Assembly (NCBI GenBank): GCA_004143945.1
Contig: SEHB01000002.1
Span: 372,001 to 436,000 of the forward strand
DNA: 64,000 bases
Direction: 5' to 3'
Source of the DNA: Lysobacteraceae bacterium
GTDB lineage: Bacteria; Pseudomonadota; Gammaproteobacteria; Xanthomonadales; Rhodanobacteraceae
Positions 39,882 through 48,540 of this stretch are shown here, piece by piece. The position numbers were made by a program, and so were the translations under genes. The notes beneath the pieces are model-generated. The model was not told where the DNA came from and searched no databases. It saw nothing but the letters and a program-made list of their open reading frames with translations. Numbering within the stretch: position 1 is the first letter of the stretch; every line of letters begins with the position of its first letter.

Positions 39882-40203
39882 CCACCCCATAGCGGGCGGG
39901 CGTCTGTTCGTGAAGCTGCCGTGGCAAAGCGGCATCCGCAATGCGACGTGCATCGTGCAGACCGCATCCAACTGCAGCATGGACCTGCGCTCTGGACATG
40001 TCCGAGCGAGTTTCGACCTCGATCCTGGTGGGAGCGTCGAGATCCATGGTGAAGTCCTCGCCCTTGACGACGCAGATTCGCAACAGCTCTCTGCCATGGC
40101 CACCGGCCCGCTGTCTCTTTCCGAGGAAGACAGCATCGACAACTTCGATCGCGTCGAAATCCTGCAAAGCCTGTTCCGCAATGGATTCGAAGCCGTGCCC
40201 TGA
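39577..40203 (+). CDS. C-terminal part of the propeller protein in a shifted frame, with F-R-N-G-F-E tail
   Basis: 208 codons that continue the protein encoded at 37293 in a different frame. SLVATVDAPTGLLRGQQALH reads as one more propeller blade. A beta-domain follows (LPIIVRAEYEGDHPIAGGRL, with a Cys pair CIVQTASNC). The end VEILQSLFRNGFEAVP carries the short tail also found on two other exported proteins. This frame is open from 39553 (after TGA 39550-39552) and the first frame ends at 39881. The shift therefore lies in 39553-39878, most likely before 39600. There is no signal peptide or well-placed ribosome-binding site, so independent translation is unlikely. Confidence 0.65.
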   Translation: MSLVATVDAPTGLLRGQQALHGATFDRMQGEVLFGPLALPSADRMLATSSSGGSSAPPTSGLARLDTTAEARGNLKVVAEIDTRVSLGASLPIIVRAEYEGDHPIAGGRLFVKLPWQSGIRNATCIVQTASNCSMDLRSGHVRASFDLDPGGSVEIHGEVLALDDADSQQLSAMATGPLSLSEEDSIDNFDRVEILQSLFRNGFEAVP

Positions 40204-40247
40204 CGACGTCTGCGAACGCCGCGATGCGTGCGCGCGGCGCGTCGACG

Positions 40248-40275
40248 ACGGACGGCGTCAGCCGACGCCGTCCGT
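40248..40275. terminator. Bidirectional hairpin between convergent genes
   Basis: ACGGACGGCGTC (40248-40259), loop AGCC, GACGCCGTCCGT (40264-40275): a perfect 12-bp stem placed between the convergent propeller gene and the small exported-protein gene. There is no T-tract, so it may act as a rho-assisted or transcript-end-stabilising hairpin. Confidence 0.65.
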
Positions 40276-40283
40276 GGGAAGCG

Positions 40284-40649
40284 TCACTCTTCCGTCGCCA
40301 CCTGGCAGCCGAGCAGGTCGGCGTCGGTGATCGTCCATTCGTCGCTTGCGCCGCACAGCGGCACCTTCTCGATCACGCAGGCGTCGCCGTCTTCGTCGAC
40401 GACGCGCACGTCGTACTTGTCGCACGGGATCCCGTGCAGCGTGAATTCGCCGCCGCTTTCGATCACGTCGTCGTCGAGCTGGTCCGGACCCCATTCGTCG
40501 CTGCGCGACACGTTGACGTAGAGCTCGTGGATTTCCCAGCTCGAGTTGTTGCGCAGGACGATCTGCGCATCGGCGGCCGAGGCGTTGCCCGCCGCGCAGG
40601 CGAGCGCGGCCAGTGCACTCGCGAGCGCGAGGGCGTGGTGCTTGTACAT
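40284..40649 (-). CDS. Small exported protein of unknown function
   Basis: 121 residues. A signal peptide (HHALALASALAALACAAGNA, then SA) precedes a small acidic beta domain: IVLRNNSSWEIHELYVNVSR, SDEWGPDQLDDDVIESGGEF, and CDKYDVRVVDEDGDACVIEK with four cysteines. The N-S-S-x-x-I-x-x-L-Y-V-x-x-S...WGPDxL pattern recurs in many small secreted proteins of uncharacterised function. ATG 40649 has GGGGAAA upstream, which fixes the start and removes a 36-codon non-homologous extension. It stands alone. Confidence 0.8.
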   Translation of the reverse strand: MYKHHALALASALAALACAAGNASAADAQIVLRNNSSWEIHELYVNVSRSDEWGPDQLDDDVIESGGEFTLHGIPCDKYDVRVVDEDGDACVIEKVPLCGASDEWTITDADLLGCQVATEE

Positions 40650-40835
40650 GGACTTTCCCCTGTGTTTCGACGGCGTCGAAATCCCGCATAGTGCAGCACG
40701 CGAACGGAGTGCGTGCAAGCGGCGCCCTGCCGCGTGCATGGGCGTCGGCCGACGCATCGGTGAGAGGCGTGCTCGCGTGCGGGACGACTGCTAGTCTGTG
40801 GCGATCCACGCGCCGCGCGCGTGGAACCTGGAGCG

Positions 40836-41435
40836 ATGGTCACGCACGCGATGCAGCCGAAAGCGCTCGAACGCGCAACCCTCCCGTCCGCGCCGCCGGG
40901 CCTGTTTCCCGGCGCGCTCGGGTCCGCGTTCGAACGCCTGCCCGATTGCGTGCGCTGGCTGCATCGCGGCGCGTCGACGCAGGCGCGCGGCGTCGCGCGC
41001 GTGCAGGGTGATCCGCGTTGGCGCGCACGCGCCCTGCGTGCGATCGCGCGGCTGCCTGCGCCGACGGATTCGATCGCGCTTGCATTCGAGGTCGACGCGC
41101 ATGCGGCCGGCGAAACCTGGCTGCGGCGCTTCGGCGATCGGGTGATGCGCAGCGAGCTCCGCCGCTCGCCGCGCGTCGCGCATGCGCTCGAGGAACGCCT
41201 CGGCCCGGTGCGCCTCAGCTTCGCCTGCGAGATCCGCGATGAGCGCCTGCATTGGCTGCTGCGGGAACTGCGCGTGTTCGGGTTGGCGCTGCCACCGCGC
41301 TGGTTTCGCGACCTGCGCGCGTCCTGCGGCGACGAGCGGGGCCGCTATGCATTCGACATCGACGTGCGCCTGCCCCTGGTCGGGTTGCTCGTCGCGTATT
41401 CGGGCTGGCTGGAGGCGGTCGATGACCGAGCCTGA
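40836..41435 (+). CDS. DUF4166-like protein
   Basis: 199 residues, no signal peptide. Segments LGSAFERLPDCVRWLHRG, GETWLRRFGDRVMRSELRRS and PLVGLLVAYSGWLEAV resemble the DUF4166 family, whose members are often encoded beside or fused to saccharopine-dehydrogenase-like or DCC-family proteins. The function is unknown. Starts GTG 40821 and ATG 40851 are alternatives to ATG 40836. The 14-base overlap with the following DCC-family gene indicates a two-gene operon. Confidence 0.78.
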   Translation: MVTHAMQPKALERATLPSAPPGLFPGALGSAFERLPDCVRWLHRGASTQARGVARVQGDPRWRARALRAIARLPAPTDSIALAFEVDAHAAGETWLRRFGDRVMRSELRRSPRVAHALEERLGPVRLSFACEIRDERLHWLLRELRVFGLALPPRWFRDLRASCGDERGRYAFDIDVRLPLVGLLVAYSGWLEAVDDRA

Positions 41436-41832
41436 AGGCAGCGCGATCATCGTGTTCGACGGCGTCTGCCTCCTCTGCAGCCGCTGGGTGCGCTTCGTGC
41501 TGCGCCACGACGCCTCGGCGCGCTACCGATTCGCGTCGATGCAATCCGACCGCGGTCGCGCGTTGCTGTCCGCCCATGGCCTCGATCCCGACGACCCGAA
41601 CTCGCTGCTGCTCGTCGAGGGCGGCCACGCATGGACCGACAGCGACGCGATCCTGCGCGTGCTCGCGGGGTTCGGCGGCGCCTGGCGCGGCGCGCTCGCA
41701 TTGCGCGCGGTTCCGCGCATGCTGCGCGACCCCGCGTACCGCTGGCTCGCGCGCAACCGCTATCGCTGGTTCGGGCGCAGCGAAGCGTGCTGGCTCCCGG
41801 CGCCCGAGCACGTGCAGCGGTTCCTGCACTGA
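41422..41832 (+). CDS. DCC-family thiol-disulfide oxidoreductase-like protein
   Basis: 136 residues beginning MTEPEGSAIIVFDGVCLLCS; the VFDGVCxLCxxxVxF motif defines the DCC (YuxK) family. FASMQSDRGRALLSAHGLDP, the acidic middle (HAWTDSDAILRVLA) and YRWLARNRYRWFGR complete the fold. The C-x-x-C suggests thioredoxin-like redox chemistry, inferred for the family. Overlaps the DUF4166-like gene, so translation is coupled. Confidence 0.87.
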   Translation: MTEPEGSAIIVFDGVCLLCSRWVRFVLRHDASARYRFASMQSDRGRALLSAHGLDPDDPNSLLLVEGGHAWTDSDAILRVLAGFGGAWRGALALRAVPRMLRDPAYRWLARNRYRWFGRSEACWLPAPEHVQRFLH

Positions 41833-41840
41833 GACACGAA

Positions 41841-41862
41841 AAAACCCGCCTCGCGGCGGGTT
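41841..41862 (-). terminator. Intrinsic terminator of the desaturase gene
   Basis: AACCCGCC-TCGC-GGCGGGTT (41843-41862) with a run of A on its left side. Read leftward this is an 8-bp stem followed by TTTTTTCG, ideal for the desaturase transcript. It also lies just after the DCC-family gene on the other strand, where the tail is weaker. Confidence 0.85.
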
Positions 41863-41888
41863 GTTCGTGGTCGCGCGACGGCGAGCGC

Positions 41889-43091
41889 TCAATGTTCGCC
41901 GGCGAGGCGATAGCCCTTGAGCCGCGCCGCGAACTCGGCCAGCGTGCGGATGCCGGTCGCCTCGGCTTCGCGGCACCAGTCCTTCAGCGCGTCGACCATC
42001 GCCTCGGCATTGCGGCCGTTGCGTTCGGTGAGTTCGGCCAGTCGCGCGCGGAACTCGCAGACGGTGCGCAGGCGAGGATGCTTCTCGGTGAACTGGGTCA
42101 GGCGCTCGCGCGAAGCACTGTCGAGCCAACGGCCGCCGTTGCCGAGCGCGCGGCGCAGTCGCCGCGGCAGCGCCTTGATCCCGGCACCCGCATGCGCGGC
42201 TTCCTCGCGCAGGGTCGGCGCGATCACGCCGCGGAAATAGTCGCTCATCACGTGAAAGCGATGCGACAGCAGCGCCTTGACCGTGTCGGCGTCGGGCAGG
42301 TGCACGTTCGCACGAACATCGAGCGTCGGCGCGACGCGCAGCACGGTCGCGAGGCGCAGGGCCTGGAACAGGCGGATCGCGGCCCAGCCGATGTCGAACT
42401 CGAAGCGGCGCAGCGCGAACTTCGCCGAGCTCGGGAACGCGTGGTGGTTGTTGTGCAGTTCCTCGCCGCCGATCCACAGGCCCCAGGGCGAGAGGTTGGT
42501 CGAGGTGTCGGCCGACTCGAAGTTGCGGTAGCCCCACCAGTGGCCGACGCCGTTGACGAAACCCGCGGCCCAGAACGGGATCCAGGCCATCTGGATCGCC
42601 CAGATCGCGCCACCGACGACGCCGAACAGCGCGAGGTCGATGAACAGCATCAGCGCGGGCCCGGTGTACGGGTGCGCGCCGTAGACGTGGCGCTCGAGCC
42701 AGTCGTCGGGCGTGCCGCGACCGTACTTGTCCATGTCCTCGCGGTGTCCCGCAGCATCGCGGTAGAGGCCGACGCCGTCCCAGAACACCTTGCGGATGCC
42801 GTGGACCTGCGGGCTGTGCGGATCCTCCTCGGTTTCGACCTTCGCATGGTGCTTGCGATGGATCGCGACCCATTCCTTCGTGACCATGCCGGTCGTGAGC
42901 CAGGACCAGAAGCGGAAGAAATGCGCGAGCAGCGGATGGAAATCGACGCCGCGATGGGTCTGGCTGCGATGCAGGTAGAGCGTGACCGTGAAGATCGTGA
43001 GCTGGGTGACGACCAGCAGGAACACGACCCAGGTACCCCAGGAGCCCTGGGTCAGGCCGCGCGCGGCCAGGTCGATGAACGTGTAAGGCAT
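41889..43091 (-). CDS. Membrane fatty-acid (acyl-CoA) desaturase
   Basis: 400-residue di-iron membrane desaturase that introduces a double bond into acyl chains. The three histidine boxes are present: HRSQTHRG, HRKHHAK and HNNHHAF. Four hydrophobic segments include GTWVVFLLVVTQLTIFTVTL and YTGPALMLFIDLALFGVVGG. The ~120-residue C-terminal helical extension (after residue 280) is longer than in minimal desaturases. ATG 43091 starts MPYTFIDLAARG. It diverges from the ABC operon; a terminator follows at 41841. Confidence 0.93.
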   Translation of the reverse strand: MPYTFIDLAARGLTQGSWGTWVVFLLVVTQLTIFTVTLYLHRSQTHRGVDFHPLLAHFFRFWSWLTTGMVTKEWVAIHRKHHAKVETEEDPHSPQVHGIRKVFWDGVGLYRDAAGHREDMDKYGRGTPDDWLERHVYGAHPYTGPALMLFIDLALFGVVGGAIWAIQMAWIPFWAAGFVNGVGHWWGYRNFESADTSTNLSPWGLWIGGEELHNNHHAFPSSAKFALRRFEFDIGWAAIRLFQALRLATVLRVAPTLDVRANVHLPDADTVKALLSHRFHVMSDYFRGVIAPTLREEAAHAGAGIKALPRRLRRALGNGGRWLDSASRERLTQFTEKHPRLRTVCEFRARLAELTERNGRNAEAMVDALKDWCREAEATGIRTLAEFAARLKGYRLAGEH

Positions 43092-43252
43092 GAAGAAGAC
43101 TACGCGGGAGCAGGGAGGCTCCACTATACCCGCCCCAGATGCGGGTTGCGGCGCGAGATGTCAAGCTTGGTGGCGGTGCGCGCGGCTTGGTATCGCACGG
43201 GGCTGCGCGCGGGCTTGCGGCCGTGCCGCCAGACCCGGAACAATCCGGCGAC

Positions 43253-44185
43253 GTGAATTCCCCCGATCCGGTTCTTCGCCTCCAGCATGCCAGCCGCCAT
43301 CTCGGTGGTCGCGCGGTCGTGCGCGCGCTCGACCTCACGGTCGAGCGTGGCGAAGTGCTCGGCCTGCTCGGCGTGAACGGCGCGGGCAAGAGCACGACGC
43401 TGCGCATGGTCGCGGGCGTGCTCGCGCCGAGCCAGGGCCGCGTGGTTATCGACGGCGGAGATCCCTACGAGCGACCCGCGATCGCGCGCCGGCGCATCGG
43501 CTATCTGCCCGAAGTGCCACCCTTGCATGCGGAACTGACGCCGCTCGAGTTCCTCGGCTTCTGCGCGCGCCTGCGTGGCCTGCCGCGCGCCTCGATCACC
43601 GCGGCGGTGGAGCGCGCGCTCGAACGCTGCGGGCTCGGCGAGGTGCGTCGCCGCCCGATCGCAGCCCTGTCGAAGGGATTCCGCCAGCGCGTCGGCATCG
43701 CGCAGGCGATCGTGCACGAACCCGCGCTGATCGTGCTCGACGAACCGGCTTCGGGGCTCGACCCGGTGCAGGCGCTGAACCTGCGCGAACTCGTGCGCAG
43801 CCTCGGCGCCACGCATGCGGTGGTGCTGTCGACGCACCTGCTGCCGGATGTCGCCGCGTGCTGCGATCGCGTCGCGATCCTCCATCATGGCGAGCTGCGT
43901 CATCTCGGATCGGCGCGGCCCGCGGACGCCTCGGCATGGTGCGTCGGCGTGGTGCAGCCGTTGGCTGCGAGCGATTGGCTCGCGCTGCCGATGGTGGAAG
44001 CAGCCGAGGCGCTCGAGTCGCATCGCTGGCGCGTGCGACTTCGCGACGGCACGCCGGTCGACGCGTTCGCGCGCGCGGTGGTCGAGCGCGGATTCGGCCT
44101 CGTCGCGCTCGGCCCGGATGCGGCACCGCTCGAATCGGCCTTCCTCGCGATCGCCGCGAGCGGGCCCGCGGTGCATGCGGCATGA
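43253..44185 (+). CDS. ABC transporter ATP-binding protein (GldA-like)
   Basis: 310-residue ATPase: Walker A GVNGAGKSTTLRM, signature LSKGFRQRVGIAQA, Walker B LIVLDEPASGLDP and H-loop LSTHLL. The C-terminal ~80-residue extension is typical of CcmA/GldA-type ATPases. GTG 43253 is taken as the start because upstream codons are not family-like; the exact start is uncertain. It overlaps the permease gene by ATGA. With the next three genes it forms an operon like gldA-gldF-gldG, which in gammaproteobacteria is not linked to gliding; the substrate is unknown. Confidence 0.9.
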   Translation: MNSPDPVLRLQHASRHLGGRAVVRALDLTVERGEVLGLLGVNGAGKSTTLRMVAGVLAPSQGRVVIDGGDPYERPAIARRRIGYLPEVPPLHAELTPLEFLGFCARLRGLPRASITAAVERALERCGLGEVRRRPIAALSKGFRQRVGIAQAIVHEPALIVLDEPASGLDPVQALNLRELVRSLGATHAVVLSTHLLPDVAACCDRVAILHHGELRHLGSARPADASAWCVGVVQPLAASDWLALPMVEAAEALESHRWRVRLRDGTPVDAFARAVVERGFGLVALGPDAAPLESAFLAIAASGPAVHAA

Positions 44186-44943
44186 AGACCGTGCTGCTGG
44201 TCGCCCGCCATGAATGGCGCCGACTCGCGGTGCAGCCGTTCGCGTGGACGCTGGCCGCGCTCGTGGTCGCGCTGGTCGCCTGGCAGTTCCTGCTGTCGCT
44301 GCAGGGCTATCTCGAACTCGCGCCCAAGCTCGGCGGCATCGCCGACGCACCCGGCGTCACCGACCTCGTCGCGATCCCGCTGCTGCGCAGTGTCTCGAGC
44401 CTTCTGATGCTGGTGCTGCCGCTCGTCACGATGCGTGCGATCGCGGGCGAACGCCGCGCGGCGACCTTGCCGCTGCTGCTCGCGAGCGGCATCGGCAGCG
44501 CGCGCATCGTGCTCGGCAAGTACATCGGCGCGCTCGGCTACGCCTGGCTGCTGATCGCGCTGGTCGCGCTGATGCCGCTCTCGCTCGCGCATGCGACGCC
44601 GCTCGACGTCGGCAAGCTCGCCGTCGCGTTGCTCGGCCTCGCGCTGCTGGCCGCGGCGCTCGTCGCGATCGGCGTGCTCTGTTCCGCTTGGGCCTCGCAG
44701 CCGGCACTCGCCGCGGCGGCCGCGCTCGCGCTGACGGGCCTGCTCGCAGTCGTCGATGCGGGCGCGCGCCTGCAGGGCATCACGCATTCGGGCATCAACC
44801 ACCTCGCGCTGCCGACGCATCTCGAGCCGTTCCTGCGCGGCATCGTCGCGAGCGTCGACGTCGTCTACTTCGTGCTGATCGCCGCTGTCGCGCTGGTGGT
44901 CGCGGTACGCCGGGTCGATGCGTTGCGCGGGAGCGCCGATTGA
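44182..44943 (+). CDS. ABC transporter permease (GldF-like, ABC-2 type)
   Basis: 253 residues with six hydrophobic segments, starting PFAWTLAALVVALVAWQFLL. It has the ABC-2/GldF pattern of a long first loop and paired helices (SSLLMLVLPLVTMRAIAGER, ALGYAWLLIALVALMPLSLA). It partners the ATPase gene, which it overlaps by ATGA, and ends in TGATG with the following gene. It would form the membrane channel of the complex. Confidence 0.88.
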   Translation: MKTVLLVARHEWRRLAVQPFAWTLAALVVALVAWQFLLSLQGYLELAPKLGGIADAPGVTDLVAIPLLRSVSSLLMLVLPLVTMRAIAGERRAATLPLLLASGIGSARIVLGKYIGALGYAWLLIALVALMPLSLAHATPLDVGKLAVALLGLALLAAALVAIGVLCSAWASQPALAAAAALALTGLLAVVDAGARLQGITHSGINHLALPTHLEPFLRGIVASVDVVYFVLIAAVALVVAVRRVDALRGSAD

Positions 44944-46289
44944 TGCGCGAACGCCTCGCCGACCTCCTGCATGCGCTCGTCGTCGTCGCGATCGCGGCCG
45001 CGCTCGCATTCCTCTCCACGCGCCACGGCTTCGAGCGCGACTTCAGCCATGCGCGCAGCGCGAGCCTCGGCGCATCCTCGGTCGCGGTGCTGGCCGCGCT
45101 CGACGGTCCGGTCGAGGTCATCAGCTATGCGCGCCGCCAGGGCGGACTGCGCGGGCTGATCGGCGAGTTCGTCGCGCGTTACCAGCGCGCCAAGCCCGAT
45201 CTCGCGCTGCGCTTCGTCGATCCCGATGCAGATCCGGATGCGATGCGCGCCGCCGGCATTGCGGTCGACGGGGAACTCGAACTTCGCTACGACGACCGCA
45301 GCGAACGCCTCAAGGTGCTCAGCGAGCAGGAATTCTCCGGCGCGCTGCTGCGCCTCTCGCGCGGCAGCACGCGCATCGTCGCGTTCCTCGAGGGCGAGGG
45401 CGAGCGCGATCCGCTCGGCGCGCGCAACGCCGACCTCGGCCAGTTCGTCCAATCGCTCGCGGCGCGCGGCTTGCGCGCGGTACCACTGCCGCTCGCGCGC
45501 ACCGGCACGGTGCCGCAGAACACCGATCTCGTGGTCGTCGCCGACCCGCAGGTCGACCTGCCCGCCGCGGTCGCGCACGCGCTGGTGGACTACCTGGAAC
45601 GCGGTGGCGCGCTGCTGTGGCTCGCCGAGCCGGGTGCGAGGCCCGGCCTCGAGCCGCTCGCCGAGGCGCTCGGACTCGCGCAGCTACCGGGCACCGTCGT
45701 GGATGCGGGTGGCGAGGCGTTCGGGCTCTCGGACCCGAGTTTCGTCGCCGCGAGCCGCTACCCCGACCACGTGATCACGCGCGACTTCGCGCTGACGACG
45801 CTGTATCCGCAGGCGGCCGCGCTGGCCCGCCGCGAGAATGCGCGCTGGGCCGCGGCGTCGCTGCTGCAGTCGGGCACGCGCTCGTGGAACGAAACCGGAC
45901 ACATCCCGCGCGCGGGCGAGGCCGCCGACAGCGTGCGCCACGATGCGGCCGAAGGCGAGATCGCGGGACCGCTCGATCTCGGCTTCGCATTGACGCGGAT
46001 CTCGCCGCGGCCCGATCGCGGCGAACAGCGCGTGGTCGTGCTCGGCGACGGCGACTTCCTGTCCAACAGCTTCCTCGGCAACGGCGGCAACCGCGAATTC
46101 GGCCAACGCGTGTTCGACTGGCTGCTCGGCGACGACGCGCAGGTACAGGTGCCCGACCGCAGCGCGGCCGATCGCGAACTGCGGTTGTCGCAGCGCGCGC
46201 TCGGCCTGATCGCGCTCGGCTTCCTCGTCGTGCTGCCGCTGCTGCTGGTCGCGACCGGCCTGCTGGTCTGGTGGCGCAGGCGGCGCTGA
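44943..46289 (+). CDS. GldG-like ABC auxiliary protein
   Basis: 448 residues. N-terminal membrane helix (LLHALVVVAIAAALAFLSTR), a long periplasmic domain of the ABC_transp_aux/GldG type, and a C-terminal helix (ALGLIALGFLVVLPLLLVAT) just before WWRRRR. The periplasmic part has SYARRQGGLRGLIGEFVARY, DLVVVADPQVDLPAAVAHAL and VVLGDGDFLSNSFLGNGGN. It starts one base inside the permease gene (TGATG) and is followed after one base by a DUF4340 gene. The four genes probably form one envelope machine. Confidence 0.88.
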   Translation: MRERLADLLHALVVVAIAAALAFLSTRHGFERDFSHARSASLGASSVAVLAALDGPVEVISYARRQGGLRGLIGEFVARYQRAKPDLALRFVDPDADPDAMRAAGIAVDGELELRYDDRSERLKVLSEQEFSGALLRLSRGSTRIVAFLEGEGERDPLGARNADLGQFVQSLAARGLRAVPLPLARTGTVPQNTDLVVVADPQVDLPAAVAHALVDYLERGGALLWLAEPGARPGLEPLAEALGLAQLPGTVVDAGGEAFGLSDPSFVAASRYPDHVITRDFALTTLYPQAAALARRENARWAAASLLQSGTRSWNETGHIPRAGEAADSVRHDAAEGEIAGPLDLGFALTRISPRPDRGEQRVVVLGDGDFLSNSFLGNGGNREFGQRVFDWLLGDDAQVQVPDRSAADRELRLSQRALGLIALGFLVVLPLLLVATGLLVWWRRRR

Positions 46290-46290
46290 G

Positions 46291-46827
46291 ATGAAGCGGC
46301 GCACGCGCACCACGCTGTGGCTGCTCGCGACGCTCGTGGCGCTCGTCGCGGCGGTGCAGTGGCAGGTTCGGCACGAACGCGCGCGCCTCGCCGATCCGCT
46401 CAGTGCGCTCGAACTCGACGCGGTGCGGCGGATCGAGGTCGGGTGTCGCGGCTGCGAGCCGCGCCGCTACGAGAAGATCGATGGCCTCTGGCGCATGCTC
46501 GCGCCGCACCCGCGCGCGGCCGATGCGCAGGCGATCGCGCGGCTGCTCGCGATCGCGCATGCGCCGGTGCGCACGCGCTACGCCTCGGGTGAACTCGATC
46601 CCGCGCGGATCGGCCTCGTGCCGCCGCTGGCGACGCTGCGACTGGACGATGCGGTGTTCACGTTCGGAACCACCGATGCGATCCACGGCGACCGCTACGT
46701 CGCAATCGGTGATCGCGTGGCACTGGTGCCGGACCGGTTCAGCGTGCACCTGTTCGCGGCGCCGGAAACAAGCGACACGCCCGCAGCCGGCGACGGAAGC
46801 GCGAACGCCGAACCTGCGGCGCGCTGA
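46291..46827 (+). CDS. DUF4340 domain protein
   Basis: 178 residues with an N-terminal membrane anchor ([20 protein letters not shown]) and a periplasmic domain ([20 protein letters not shown], then [20 protein letters not shown]). It matches the DUF4340 pattern of a residue-by-residue beta domain around a side helix. Such proteins are commonly encoded right after gldG-like genes, as here (one-base gap). The C-terminus is short compared with ~300-residue family members. Last gene of the operon. Confidence 0.82.
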   Translation: MKRRTRTTLWLLATLVALVAAVQWQVRHERARLADPLSALELDAVRRIEVGCRGCEPRRYEKIDGLWRMLAPHPRAADAQAIARLLAIAHAPVRTRYASGELDPARIGLVPPLATLRLDDAVFTFGTTDAIHGDRYVAIGDRVALVPDRFSVHLFAAPETSDTPAAGDGSANAEPAAR

Positions 46828-46958
46828 ACGCGCCGAACCGCGTTCGCAGCGACGACGATCGATCCATGCGCAGACGCGCGATGCGCCGGGCGCGGCTTGC
46901 GCACCCGCCGCGGGCGCCGCACTTGATCCGCCGACGGATCGCACCCACGATCGCGTGC

Positions 46959-47771
46959 ATGCCCGAGTTGCCCGAAGTCGAAACCACGCGGCGCGGACTC
47001 GCACCGCACCTGATCGGGCGCCGCGTGCTCGAGCTCGTCGTGCGCGAGCCGCGCCTGCGCTGGCCGCTGCCGCGCGCATTGCGTGAACAGTTGAAGGGCC
47101 AGCCGATCACCGGCATCGAGCGGCGCGCGAAATACCTGCTCGTGCATGTGGAGCCCGGCAGCGCGCTGCTGCACCTGGGCATGTCGGGCGCATTGCGCGT
47201 GCTGCCCGCGGACACGCCGCCGGGCCTGCATGACCACGTCGACTGGCGCCTCGATTCGGGGCAGGTGCTGCGCTATACCGATCCGCGCCGTTTCGGCTGC
47301 CAGCTGTGGCAGCCGCGCGGGACCACGCATGCGCTGCTCGCGGGACTCGGCCCGGAACCGCTGTCGGAGGCCTTCGACGGCGACCTGATGTGGCGCCGCT
47401 CGCGCGGCCGCAAGGTCGCGGTCAAGCTATTCCTCATGGACCAGGCGATCGTCGTCGGCGTCGGCAACATCTATGCGAGCGAGGCGCTGTTCGCGGCGCG
47501 GATCCATCCGGCGCGCGCGGCGGGGACGGTGTCGCGCGAGCGCTACGTGCGCCTCGCGTCCGAGGTCAAGCGCATCCTCGCGCATGCGATCGCGCGCGGC
47601 GGCACCACGCTGCGCGACTTCATCAGCCCGGACGGCCTGCCCGGATACTTCGAGCAGGAGCTCAACGCCTATGGCCGCGCGGGCGAACCCTGCCGTGCCT
47701 GCCGCGCGCCGATCCGCGCGCGCGTGCTCGGGCAACGCTCGACGTTCTTCTGCGCGCGCTGCCAGCGCTGA
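46959..47771 (+). CDS. mutM: Formamidopyrimidine-DNA glycosylase
   Basis: Removes 8-oxoguanine and formamidopyrimidines and nicks the abasic site. The 270-residue product starts [20 protein letters not shown] with the catalytic Pro2/Glu3 and has [20 protein letters not shown] and [13 protein letters not shown]. The zinc finger C-x2-C...C-x2-C reads PCRACRAPI and FFCARC. All family features are at the normal length. It is tail-to-tail with the next gene, seven bases apart. Confidence 0.96.
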   Translation: MPELPEVETTRRGLAPHLIGRRVLELVVREPRLRWPLPRALREQLKGQPITGIERRAKYLLVHVEPGSALLHLGMSGALRVLPADTPPGLHDHVDWRLDSGQVLRYTDPRRFGCQLWQPRGTTHALLAGLGPEPLSEAFDGDLMWRRSRGRKVAVKLFLMDQAIVVGVGNIYASEALFAARIHPARAAGTVSRERYVRLASEVKRILAHAIARGGTTLRDFISPDGLPGYFEQELNAYGRAGEPCRACRAPIRARVLGQRSTFFCARCQR

Positions 47772-47778
47772 CGCCGCA

Positions 47779-48540
47779 TCAGCCGGGCCAGCGCAACGCG
47801 AGGTGGCGATTGTTGAACTCGGGGTCGTCGTCCGAGCCCGCGTGTTCGACGCGCATGCCGTCCGGCAGGTCGCCGACCTCGATCTCGCGCCCGTGCTCGA
47901 CGCGGCCGCCCGCGCACTGGAACGCGACGAAGCGTTCGGCCAGTTCACCCGCGAGGTTGGCGTCCGCGGGCGGCACGTTGCGCACGGAGACATCGGGTCT
48001 CGCGAACTTGCGCATGCCGCGCGTGTGCACCCACAACCGCCCTGGATGGCGCTCGTCCTCACTGCACAGGATCAGCACGTGATCGCGCGGTTCGAATGCG
48101 TCGCGCGCGAACAGGCGCCGCTGCCAGTCCGCTGCCGGGAGCATCGAGAGCGTCTGCGGATCCACCACGGCGACGCCGCCGAGGTCGCACAGCGCGGCGA
48201 TCGTGCCGACCATGTCGCGCAACGGGTCGAGGTCGGGCGGATCGGCGATCGCGCCGCGCAGCATCACGCACTGCGGCGCGCGCCTGGCCTGTTCGAACAG
48301 CCGCGAATCCTCGTCGTAGAGGATCGAGCCGAGCGCGCCGGCGAGCGGATAACCGTCCCACTTCGCCAGTTCGCGATTGACGTAGCGCACGACCTCGATG
48401 CCGGCCGGCGTTCCGCGCGTGCGCCAGCGCTGCGCATCGATGCGGAAATCCTCCTCGAAATCGCCGAACACGAACCACAGCAGGAACGCCGCGTCGCCAC
48501 TGTCCTGCCACTGCGGCCGTGGCCATGCAGGCGTCGTCAT
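47779..48540 (-). CDS. Hypothetical protein co-transcribed with tdk
   Basis: 253-residue acidic cytoplasmic protein with no recognised family. Visible segments: [20 protein letters not shown] near the N-terminus, [18 protein letters not shown] in the middle, [20 protein letters not shown] later, and [17 protein letters not shown] at the end. No signal peptide, membrane helix or clear catalytic motif. The ATGA overlap with tdk says it is co-translated with it; beyond that, no function is suggested. Confidence 0.75.
   Translation of the reverse strand: MTTPAWPRPQWQDSGDAAFLLWFVFGDFEEDFRIDAQRWRTRGTPAGIEVVRYVNRELAKWDGYPLAGALGSILYDEDSRLFEQARRAPQCVMLRGAIADPPDLDPLRDMVGTIAALCDLGGVAVVDPQTLSMLPAADWQRRLFARDAFEPRDHVLILCSEDERHPGRLWVHTRGMRKFARPDVSVRNVPPADANLAGELAERFVAFQCAGGRVEHGREIEVGDLPDGMRVEHAGSDDDPEFNNRHLALRWPG

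Noticed and set aside
39577-40203. Independent small gene in the shifted frame
   Set aside because: It has no signal peptide, the AGGA lies almost against the ATG, and its first residues continue the propeller pattern, so it is treated as the displaced C-terminus of the upstream gene.
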